Of a stretch of 61,843 nucleotides of DNA, positions 24,099-32,200 are shown in pieces. Location of the stretch: NCBI GenBank assembly GCA_025454375.1, contig JALOOO010000014.1, forward strand, positions 1 to 61,843, read 5' to 3'. This DNA comes from Leptolyngbya sp. Prado105 (GTDB lineage Bacteria; Cyanobacteriota; Cyanobacteriia; Leptolyngbyales; Leptolyngbyaceae). The position numbers and the translations under genes were made by a program. The notes beneath the pieces are model-generated. The model was not told the DNA's origin and did no database searches. It was given only the letters and a program-made list of their open reading frames with translations. Every line of letters begins with the position of its first letter. Within the stretch, counting starts at the first letter, position 1.

Positions 24099-24569
24099 CT
24101 AAGAATCAAAAAGGTCTTCAGTGTTGTACCATTCTGCTGATTGTTCGGCTTTGGTAGATGGCGGTGCAGGAGATGTCACTACCGGGGACAGTTCGGCTGT
24201 TTCAGAAATTGATTGAGTGATCTGCTGTGGAACTGCACGAAGCGCTAATCGAATTAATTCTTGTGATGGGTTTGCCATCGCTCCGGCTGATTCTTCCGGT
24301 GCTGAGGTCTGGTCAATGCCGAACGTGGATTGAAGATAAGTAATTTGCTGCTTTAGTTGGTGAATGGCATCCTGAGCAATTCGCTTCATTTGAGCATCAG
24401 ACAGTGTAAGTTCTCCTTGTTCGCGACGAAGCTGATATGCGATCGGCATCCAATACGCCCGTAATGCCCACAACAGCATTTCTTTGTGCGAGTAAGATTG
24501 GTGGCGCTCATTTTTAATGCAGTCAAGCAAAATCCCATCGGGACTTTGTGGACATTCGTTCATCCTCAA
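24099..24569 (-). CDS. ParM-operon partner, putative ParR
   Basis: 156 aa; starts at a TTG (24569) overlapping the parM stop, or at the ATG at 24563. A helical N-terminal half (NERHQSYSHKEMLLWALRAYWMPIAYQLRREQGELTLSDAQMKRIA) is followed by a Pro/Ser/Glu-rich acidic tail. Placement directly after the actin-like gene fits the adaptor that links filaments to the centromere, but no ribbon-helix-helix is clear. Assignment rests on position. Confidence 0.55.
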   Translation of the reverse strand: MRMNECPQSPDGILLDCIKNERHQSYSHKEMLLWALRAYWMPIAYQLRREQGELTLSDAQMKRIAQDAIHQLKQQITYLQSTFGIDQTSAPEESAGAMANPSQELIRLALRAVPQQITQSISETAELSPVVTSPAPPSTKAEQSAEWYNTEDLFDS

Positions 24570-25714
24570 CGTGCGATTGACATTTCTTCTGTCAGTCTAC
24601 TGACTTTGCCGCCTAACAGCTTGAAGACTCCAAACGCATCTGAAACCCGGCAGGCAAGAACCGGATCGATCGGAGCTGTCAGCGACTGATGAATCTGATC
24701 TTGTAAATTCGTTGCCCACGACACTTCTAAGTCATATTGCGCGAAAAAGTTCTCTAATTCGTCCTTGAAGTACAGGGCTGCGCCACCAGAGACGATCGCC
24801 TCATCAAATTCGTAGAGATCTTGCCCCAGGGTTGACTGCATCCAATCGAGCAGATCGCGTAGGTATCGGCTACGCGATTGCGCGATCGCGTCTTGAAGTT
24901 GCTCGACTTTGCGCCCGATTTCTGCTTCGGTTACGACCATTCGAGCAATGCGATCTAAGCGATCAGGGTTCTGCTGTGCTTGAAAAATGTACTCAGTCAA
25001 CCGTCCCGCATCTTTCGCATCTAGATTCAAAGAGGCGCGAGTTGCGATCGCCTCAATTAATTGTTCAAACCCCAGTCGAATGCCATGCCCGCTTTGAGGT
25101 GTTCCTTGTTTGAACGGCAGTAATGACGCATCTCGCTGACCAATCATTGTCACCAAAATGTTTTTGTGATTGAACGATTGGGGCGCGTCATTGCGGCGAC
25201 TTTGGGCGAGTCCGGCTCCTTCGGGTTTTACTTCTAACACCAGAGGGGAGACATAATAGCGCCGACCTCGAAAATTGAAGCCTGCGAGATTAATGCTCAA
25301 AAGATCATGAAACGCTTTTCGGTCTTGATACTCCTTATAGGGCAGTAGCGCCGAAAGTGCGATCGTAAATTGCTCTGGTAGATTTGCGGTTTCTGCGATC
25401 GCGCCAATGATTGCCAAGGCTTTATACGCCGCAAATTCATACTTGCTCAATCCAGTCGGCGGTTTTCCACGCATCTGTTGAGCTTTCATGCCCAACACAT
25501 AAGCTTTTCCGTTGTCGAGTTCGATAAAGGCATCGTTCTCTGGTCTCCCTCCCGAAAGTCCGGTGTCCATTAAATCACTAGGAGAAATTTCTAGAAACTC
25601 CGACCCCATCAATAAAAGCTCTGTAGTGCCTTGCGACCAGCGTTTCCAAAATACTTTACTTTGAGAGGTTCCAGTGTCGATCGTCAAAATAATATCTGGC
25701 TGTGAAGCGGTCAT
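24566..25714 (-). CDS. parM: ParM/StbA-like actin-fold plasmid partition protein
   Basis: 382 aa. Phosphate-1 motif DTGTSQSK (13-20), phosphate-2/connect region near EAEIGRKVEQL, and adenosine motif VSGGAALYF close to residue 314. This is the bacterial actin-like group of plasmid segregation ATPases. It would polymerise and push replicated plasmids apart. The 21-bp iterons 230-280 bases upstream are the likely centromere. AAGGAAAA precedes the ATG. Confidence 0.87.
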   Translation of the reverse strand: MTASQPDIILTIDTGTSQSKVFWKRWSQGTTELLLMGSEFLEISPSDLMDTGLSGGRPENDAFIELDNGKAYVLGMKAQQMRGKPPTGLSKYEFAAYKALAIIGAIAETANLPEQFTIALSALLPYKEYQDRKAFHDLLSINLAGFNFRGRRYYVSPLVLEVKPEGAGLAQSRRNDAPQSFNHKNILVTMIGQRDASLLPFKQGTPQSGHGIRLGFEQLIEAIATRASLNLDAKDAGRLTEYIFQAQQNPDRLDRIARMVVTEAEIGRKVEQLQDAIAQSRSRYLRDLLDWMQSTLGQDLYEFDEAIVSGGAALYFKDELENFFAQYDLEVSWATNLQDQIHQSLTAPIDPVLACRVSDAFGVFKLLGGKVSRLTEEMSIAR

Positions 25715-25941
25715 TGTATTTTCCTTTGATTAAATCTGTTGCTGCGGATGGCTAGGTTCAGTTCTTTTCACTCAGGAATGGTCAAACCGAACTGTAGGTA
25801 GTCCCTGATTGTTTTGAGTTGAGCAATGACAGTTAGAAGGCGAAATGGAGGTAACAATCGCTGCGTAGAGTGGAGCGATCGCTGACTTCTCATCACCCTA
25901 CCGCGAATTGAATGCAGTTTCAAGATCGAAAAGGTATTTAG

Positions 25942-25996
25942 TAGGTAATTGAAGGCAAAAAATAGGTAAGTGAAGTTCAAAGATAGGTAACAGACG
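25942..25996. repeat. 21-bp-period iterons, putative parC centromere
   Basis: TAGGTAATTGAAG (25942), TAGGTAAGTGAAG (25963) and TAGGTAACAGACG (25984) recur with exactly 21 bp period, i.e. two helical turns. A partial copy, AAGGTATTTAG, lies 11 bp before the first. They sit between parM (minus) and mobC (plus), a typical place for a centromere or partition-operon operator. The rest of 25715-26041 holds no credible gene. Confidence 0.65.
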
Positions 25997-26040
25997 TAAA
26001 AATAGAGCCAAGGCATCGACTAAAATTGGAAGTCGCAGAT

Positions 26041-26121
26041 GGCTGACTTGCTGATTAGAGCGAAACTATGCTTTTGAGTCGTTCGAGGTGCGGAGCAAGC
26101 AGTGTTTCTGATATTAGAAAC
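26041..26121. other. candidate oriT upstream of mobC-relaxase
   Basis: An inverted repeat GTTTCT-GATATT-AGAAAC (26104-26121) follows a G-rich stretch containing GAGGTGCGGAGCAAGC, 40-110 bases before mobC. A repeat next to a nick region directly upstream of mobC and relaxase genes is the usual oriT layout. The nick sequence cannot be matched to a known consensus by eye. Confidence 0.4.
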
Positions 26122-26158
26122 GAGAATTCTACTAACGCGAATAAAGGGAGCGCGATCG

Positions 26159-26551
26159 ATGCCGAGACAGCGAAAATCGCTAACCGGAGAATTGAGAACA
26201 GTGGCAATTCCGGTTTATATGAGTCCAACGGAACGAGAAACTCTTGGAGAAAGAGCAGGTTCACTTAGCCTGAGTGAATATCTACTGATGGCAGGATTAG
26301 GGCACTACGTTTCACAGCGACGGCAACGCCTACCCGTTCCTGAACTGAATCGATTGATTTACTTGGAGCTAGAGAAAGTTAGCCGAAATCTCAATCAAAT
26401 AGCTAAAGCTTGTCATGTTGCCGTTCAGCGTGGATGCAACTGCGATGTAGATACTAATGAAATTGCAGCAGTGATTGTGACGATTCAACGAATTCGATTA
26501 GAAGTCATTGCTGCAACGATCGATCTAGAAGATGAAGACGCAGAACTGTGA
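26159..26551 (+). CDS. mobC: MobC/NikA-like relaxosome accessory protein
   Basis: 130 aa from the ATG at 26159, preceded by AAAGGGAG. The N-terminal part (RTVAIPVYMSPTERETLGERAGSLSLSEYLLMAGLG) is a ribbon-helix-helix, and the C-terminal NRLIYLELEKVSRNLNQIAKACH is the classic MobC helix. It would bind oriT and help the relaxase open the DNA. The TGA overlaps the relaxase GTG start. Confidence 0.85.
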   Translation: MPRQRKSLTGELRTVAIPVYMSPTERETLGERAGSLSLSEYLLMAGLGHYVSQRRQRLPVPELNRLIYLELEKVSRNLNQIAKACHVAVQRGCNCDVDTNEIAAVIVTIQRIRLEVIAATIDLEDEDAEL

Positions 26552-28365
26552 TTGGCAAAATTGTTCAAGGAAAAAGTTTTCGCGGACTCCTGAATTACTT
26601 ACATAGTAAAGAGGAGGCGCAATGTATCGGTGGCAATATGGCGGGAGAAACGCCGCGTGAATTAGCCGCAGAATTTCGAGTTGCAAGAGGCTTAAATCGG
26701 CGCTTGAAAAAAGCGGTTTGCCACGTCTCGCTCTCTTTACCTAAGCATGAACGATTGGACAATGATCAGTGGTTAGCGATCGCAACAGATTACATTTCAG
26801 GAATGGGATACGAGAACTGTCAATATGTAGTGTATCGGCATCATGATCAAGACCATGATCACGTTCATCTGGCAATTTGTCGGATTCAGATAACCGATGG
26901 TAAGACAGTCAATGATTCCTGGGAGAAACGTCGAGCCGAAACACTGATTCGATCGCTAGAGCAGCAATATCAGCTTGAGAGCGTCCAGCCAAGTTGGGAA
27001 AAGCTCGAAGCAGCTCCCACAACCGGAGAAATGCGACGATTTGAGCGAACCGGAGAACTTCCGGTGCGAGTTCGGCTACAAGCTCAAATTGATCAAGCGG
27101 CTGAGGAAAATTTGTCGATCGCGCATTTCATCCATCAGTTGAAAGCTCAAGGCATTCAAATTCGGCTTCGCATCGCCCAGAATCAGCGCATCACAGGGAT
27201 TAGCTATTGCTTGGATAACATTGCCTTTAGCGGTAGCAAACTCGGTCGGGCTTATACCTTTCCAGGACTTCAAAAGTACAAGGGACTTCACTATGACCAC
27301 GCCACAGAATTTGAGACAACTTGCCAAGCAGCAGAACGACCCGCAGCAGGATCAGGACTTGATACAGCCGTTGTTGCAGAGTTTGAGCAAATCGCTGAAC
27401 GCCTTGGAAGCGCGATCGCACAGCCTGGAAACGGAATTGATCGAAACCAAGCAGTATCTGAGTTATCTACAGCAGCTTCACCAAGAATTAACCAACTGCC
27501 AGCAATCTTTGAGCCAACAGAGCCAGAGCCAGCAATACACGAACACGCATCTAGCTCAGATCGATCAACATCTGTCACATCAGGCTCAAATCGACAGCAA
27601 CCAGTTAGAGCAGCTAACTCGCATAAGCCAGGAAGTGGCATTGCTCAAGAACGAGACGATCGCAGTGGGACAGAATCAGGGAGTGATTCACCGATCGTTC
27701 CACGACTTCAACCAGTCGTTTCTGATTTTGCAGGAGCGACTAACCAATCTCGAAGACAAGACGGGGCAGCGACTGGCAACACTGACACAACAGACCGAAC
27801 AAATTCAGCAGGCGATTCCCAACAAAACCGCCTTTCCGCTGAAGCTATTTTTGAGCGGGGAAGTGGTGACGTATCGCGGAATTCTGGGGACGCTGACTTT
27901 TTCAGGGATGCTGGTCGCCGCGATCGTTTGGATTCTGCTTCAACTTCTACCGCCAGCCAATCAGAGTCGAACTCAGCAACTGGTGAACAGCAACGAGATT
28001 CGGCTCGATCGACTCGAACAAGGACAGCAGAAAATTCTGGACAAACTGGGGATTCAACCACAGAAAAAATAAATCTCAACGAAGACCAGCAGCGGTGGCA
28101 ACGGTATAGCTTAGGTATTCGAGCAAGTAATACGGTGAAGCTCAATACGTTAGCGGCAAGGCGGGCATTTGAAGATGGACAATCTCCGCAGGCGATCGCA
28201 CGAATGCTTCCCTATAGTCCGTTCGTGCAAGAAATGGTTGAGAAACACAAGAGTTCAGACAAAATTCAGGCTTACATTCGTCAAATCGTTCACGAGGCTT
28301 GTCAGAAAGAACAACAGTATCAGCGAACCCATCGAAAGCAACAGTCATCCAATTTAGAAATCTGA
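26548..28365 (+). CDS. mobA: MOBP-type conjugative relaxase
   Basis: 605 aa from a GTG overlapping the mobC stop. Motif I FRGLLNYLHSK supplies the catalytic Tyr17. Motif III HHDQDHDHVHL (98-108) gives the metal-binding histidines. The relaxase domain ends near residue 240. Residues 248-508 are Ser/Thr/Arg/Gln-rich and disordered and fully overlap a second gene in another frame. A folded C-terminal piece (INLNEDQQRWQRYSLGIRASNTVKLN..., 510-600) returns after the overlap. It nicks oriT and pilots the strand through the type IV system. Confidence 0.9.
   Translation: MIGKIVQGKSFRGLLNYLHSKEEAQCIGGNMAGETPRELAAEFRVARGLNRRLKKAVCHVSLSLPKHERLDNDQWLAIATDYISGMGYENCQYVVYRHHDQDHDHVHLAICRIQITDGKTVNDSWEKRRAETLIRSLEQQYQLESVQPSWEKLEAAPTTGEMRRFERTGELPVRVRLQAQIDQAAEENLSIAHFIHQLKAQGIQIRLRIAQNQRITGISYCLDNIAFSGSKLGRAYTFPGLQKYKGLHYDHATEFETTCQAAERPAAGSGLDTAVVAEFEQIAERLGSAIAQPGNGIDRNQAVSELSTAASPRINQLPAIFEPTEPEPAIHEHASSSDRSTSVTSGSNRQQPVRAANSHKPGSGIAQERDDRSGTESGSDSPIVPRLQPVVSDFAGATNQSRRQDGAATGNTDTTDRTNSAGDSQQNRLSAEAIFERGSGDVSRNSGDADFFRDAGRRDRLDSASTSTASQSESNSATGEQQRDSARSTRTRTAENSGQTGDSTTEKINLNEDQQRWQRYSLGIRASNTVKLNTLAARRAFEDGQSPQAIARMLPYSPFVQEMVEKHKSSDKIQAYIRQIVHEACQKEQQYQRTHRKQQSSNLEI
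27293..28072 (+). CDS. nested coiled-coil membrane protein inside relaxase gene (MobB/MbeB-like)
   Basis: 259 aa in the +1 frame relative to the relaxase. It starts at an ATG with AAGGGA 8 bases upstream. Residues 1-170 form a long Gln/Leu-rich coiled coil (LETELIETKQYLSYLQQLHQELT, VALLKNETIAVGQNQ), followed by a hydrophobic helix (GILGTLTFSGMLVAAIVWILLQLL) and a short basic tail. RSF1010 mobB and ColE1 mbeB/mbeD are likewise embedded in the relaxase gene, and RSF1010 MobB has a membrane helix. Sound composition here, against low-complexity sequence in the host frame, argues that this is a real gene. Confidence 0.8.
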   Translation: MTTPQNLRQLAKQQNDPQQDQDLIQPLLQSLSKSLNALEARSHSLETELIETKQYLSYLQQLHQELTNCQQSLSQQSQSQQYTNTHLAQIDQHLSHQAQIDSNQLEQLTRISQEVALLKNETIAVGQNQGVIHRSFHDFNQSFLILQERLTNLEDKTGQRLATLTQQTEQIQQAIPNKTAFPLKLFLSGEVVTYRGILGTLTFSGMLVAAIVWILLQLLPPANQSRTQQLVNSNEIRLDRLEQGQQKILDKLGIQPQKK

Positions 28366-28437
28366 TTGCTAATCTGTGAATAGTTCTAGCTGTATTTTAG
28401 GATTGATAGCTTGAACCTCTTCGTCTTATAGTGCGAT

Positions 28438-28578
28438 GTGAATTTAGGCTTGAAAAATAGCGATCGAGACGGGGCAATCTTCGAGGGTATCGCCGATACG
28501 CTGGAGAAATGGCTGAAAAAGCTGCATAATTCTGAATTCATTAAACGTTACAGATTAGGTCAATTCAAATGCGATTAG
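28438..28578 (+). CDS. possible 46-aa ORF
   Basis: From a GTG, reading NLGLKNSDRDGAIFEGIADT then LEKWLKKLHNSEF, overlapping the GIY-YIG start by 10 bases. It has a plausible amphipathic helix but no visible Shine-Dalgarno. Confidence 0.2.
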   Translation: MNLGLKNSDRDGAIFEGIADTLEKWLKKLHNSEFIKRYRLGQFKCD

Positions 28579-28922
28579 AGGAGGAAGCGCAAAGCATTCT
28601 CAATCGGCTTGTGTCAGTGCCATTTGAGGAGTGCTACCCGTTGAGCAGAGAGTTTTCAGATATGCCGACCACAGCAGGTTTGTATGCTCTTCGTCATCGA
28701 GAACATGGAATTTTATATATCGGATTGGCGATTGCTCTGCGGCGACGGTTTAGGGATGGAGGACACAAGGCTTTTCTCTGGGCGCTTCTCGACTGTTACA
28801 GCCCGTATGACCTCAGAATCGCTGTTGAACTGCTGACGATCCAAACTTTTCAGCAAGGCGACTTGCTTGAGACACGGATGATCCAAAGTGCAAAACCACG
28901 CTATAACGTTCGTAAGAAGTAG
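28569..28922 (+). CDS. GIY-YIG nuclease-like protein
   Basis: 117 aa. The motif pair is GLYALRH and ILYIGLA, followed by ALRRRFRDGGHKAFLW with the conserved Arg and a C-terminal Glu (LLETRMIQSAKPRYN). The domain fills the entire protein, without a DNA-binding extension. Could serve in plasmid maintenance, exclusion or defence. Downstream of the relaxase on the same strand. Confidence 0.75.
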   Translation: MRLEEEAQSILNRLVSVPFEECYPLSREFSDMPTTAGLYALRHREHGILYIGLAIALRRRFRDGGHKAFLWALLDCYSPYDLRIAVELLTIQTFQQGDLLETRMIQSAKPRYNVRKK

Positions 28923-28934
28923 GGAGGAATAATG

Positions 28935-29183
28935 ATGCAAGCCCCTGAACAAGTGCGTGAACATCTCAGCCCCGAAGTCGCTCAGGCGTTCTTGGACGGG
29001 CTACCGGAAAAAATTAAGCTTGGACTGATGACGTATGCGGCTCAAGTCAATTTCCCGATCGAAGCGGTGATCGAAATGGCGATCGCTGGATTTCTAGACG
29101 AAGACGCGGTGAATTTTCCAGGCTGTAACCCCGTCGGAGTCGATTTTGGCAGACAGCCTAATGGTTTTAGAGAGAGTGCTTAA
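28935..29183 (+). CDS. hypothetical cyanobacterial protein
   Basis: 82 aa from the second of two ATGs (28935), which has the better spacing to GGGAGG. Helical body (LSPEVAQAFLDGLPEKIKLGLMTYAAQVNFPIEAVIEMAIAGFLDEDAV) with a Gly/Pro-rich tail. Not recognised. Last plus-strand gene before the convergent 7.7-kb gene. Confidence 0.55.
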   Translation: MQAPEQVREHLSPEVAQAFLDGLPEKIKLGLMTYAAQVNFPIEAVIEMAIAGFLDEDAVNFPGCNPVGVDFGRQPNGFRESA

Positions 29184-29283
29184 CGATCGATGATTCCGGT
29201 TTGACAGAGTGGCAGTTTTTAAGCTGATGTCAATTTGAAGACTCGTATTTGACTGCTTGGTGATGCAGGAAGTCGAAAGGTTC

Positions 29284-32200
29284 TTATCCTATCTCAACTC
29301 CCTGGCAGGACTTTTTTGGCTGTGCTGCCTGTGCTTGATCTAGTTCTGAGGATGCACGATTCTGACGGGCAGATGTCCCTGTTTGCTCTTGTTGCTTATG
29401 AGTTTGGAAATCCTGCTGCATTGCGGATACTGCTTTGTCAGATAAGGGTTCACCATCAACAAATGCTTTTGCAACTTCGGTAATGCGCTTGAGATAATTC
29501 GATGCACGTCCTAACTCTCCAGCAACTCGATGCCATTTCCACAGAGATCGTAGCGTTTGTTTATCTCCACGCTCATATTCTCCGATTTTCACTTTGTCTG
29601 ATTGGTGTTCAATTAACAACCGATCGTTCCAGTCTTTCCCCTGCGCTGGAGTCATTCTGGTGATACCAGGAAGTATTTCCGCAATTCGCCATGCCATTTT
29701 CTCTCCTGGTTTGTCAGCGTCAAATGCGGCGATGACTTGTCCACCTTGATTAAGAACTTTCTGAAGTGCAACGGTTGGAATTGTGCCACAGCCATCAGTC
29801 GATAGATAAATTGTTACGTTAGTTGGGTTTGGCGACTTTTCTTTTTCCAAAACAGCTAGAGAGATGGCATCGATCGGAGATTCGGTCAAGATCACTCGGT
29901 TGACTGCGCCATTCGCTGACCGCAGCCAAAACCATCCATTTTCGCGGGAAGAGCCAGGAGCTAATCCGTGAAAGGCGTGTTCTGTGTCGCGTGTGCCCCG
30001 TAAACTTGCACCCGTGGCTTCGTGACGAGTCCAGGCTTGGTCATTGTGTCGATCGCTATACCGAAGAAAAACAGCATTGCAATGATCATCTGCATGAATT
30101 AATCCTGTGTCGTGAAAGCGATCGATCCAGGTTGCAGGCAACCCTCGCGTTTCGACAAGGTACTGTCGAACTGTTGTCCAGTGTTCTTCATTGCGGGAAG
30201 GTAATTCGAGTGGACGCGGCTCCTTTTGTATCGAAGAGGGTTGAGATCGAGCAGGAGTAGGTAGCGTTTGTCCTGAGAGCCATTGGACTGCCTCTTTGAA
30301 CTCAACTCTACGGACGTGCATGACTAAATCGATCGCGCCTCCACCACCCTTATCGGCTAACCAATCCATGAACTTTCCATCATTGATGCTAATCGTATGA
30401 CCTGTATCTTTCCATTTGTTCTTATCACGTCGATCTTTCTGAAGTCCTAAACTGGCTGCTACGGCTTCTAAATCAAAATTTCTTACTTCGTTGGCAAGTG
30501 CTACAACGTCAATTGGATCTGCTTGAACGGTTTCTAAACCGGACTGGATTGGGGGAGAAGTTATAGCTGAATTTTTAACAATCTGATCCTTCAAAGTATG
30601 TTCCGCTGGGGTCGATGTCTCAGAATTTTGTGAAGTAGCATAACCATCGCTATCCCAAGTTGGATCATGCCCTTGAACATCTACCTCATAGTCTCTTTTA
30701 ACTCCAGAGTATTCGCTCAAATCAAATAAAGCGTTAGTTGATTCAGTGATGACTTCAGCTTTTTGCTCTGGCTCAGATACTTGGCTAGATTGGTTTGTTG
30801 ATGACTGTTCATCTGAAGAAGCGTCAAAAGGATTCGATACTGCTTCTGACTGATGTATGCCTTGATCGACAACAACACGATGCCCCTGTGACTCTAGATA
30901 TGTCGTGAATCGCTCAATTGCCCCTGACCATGCTGGAATTGAAATCGATGGGATTCGCCCAACAGATCCGCCTGCGTCTCGGCTGGTCAGCGTTAGATTT
31001 AAAGCGTCTGAGATCGTTGCTGCGTCATCAAAGTAAGCTGTGTAAAAATCGCCAGAGACACACCGTTGAAGTACGAGATTATTGGGATGCTGCTCTTTAA
31101 CGCGCAGGTACTCGATCGCAAACGATGCAAGATTAGTACGATCTATTTGCTCTGCATCATTGATCGATTCTAAGCTCTCTGAATTGTCTGTTTGTACCAA
31201 TTGCTGATAGGTTTCGATCACAGTTTGAACTGCTAAATCTACATTTCTGCGACCGACAGCAGGTTCTAGGATTTCAGCTAATTGTTCTTGCAAAACTTGC
31301 TCAGAAACTTGAGAGCGAAGCACGTTGACGATCGCATTAACTTCTTCTGGCTCTAGACGAACGATATTGCCGTCTCCGAACTTCAGCACTGAATCGTCTT
31401 GTGTTGGTTCAACTACGTTGCTTGGAGTTTCTGATAAAACTTCAGTTGTCTGTATTGCCTGCGCCGTCTCCATCTGACGAGCTGCCTCTGCGAACCCTTG
31501 ATCGAGAATGTTACGGGAAAATAGTTGAGCAAAACTGCGATCGTGCGATCGTAACTCTCCTCCCCGTATTGGATTCTGAACGGCGACTTCTCGAAACTTT
31601 AGATGCCCAGTTTGAGCTAAGTCAAATACCATTTCAGAATCGATAAAGAGATCGCCATAGCTATCTTCGAGCCAATGAGTGAAATGTAGGGCTTCATCGT
31701 GTCGCTCGATCGTCAAAGGAATATAAGGCTGGTTCTCAATTCGCAGGTAAAACTCCGAATCTGCCATCACTGCCTCAATCAGTCCAGCTTGTTCTAGGAA
31801 TTTAACAATGTTTTTTTCTGCTCGTCCGGTTAAATGTTTTACAGCAATCACTCGAAGCGATGAGTTCTCTTCAGATGTAGGCATCGGTTGAGGTTGGCGC
31901 GAGAAATCGTCAAGAACTGGCTCATCCAAAATTAGTGGAATGACTTGATCAGTTCTAGGAATTGCTATCGGGTCTTTTGCCTGTGTTGGTGCAGAGATTG
32001 AATGTGCAGATTGAACAGCGGTTAACTGTGGCAATTCAATGCCTAATAAGTTTCGCGCCTGATCCTTAAAGTCAAATGCTGCTAATGTCCATTGTCTGTC
32101 TTGAAGGATGATTGAAAGAACTTGATCAATACGATCTTGAGGCACGATGAGTTCCATGCGATCGCTCACCGAATAAAACTCGCTCCCTGCGGCTGCAATA

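Noticed and set aside
25768-26016. 82-aa minus-strand frame
   Set aside because: Runs through the 21-bp iterons; Phe/Tyr/Leu-rich composition is a product of the repeats.
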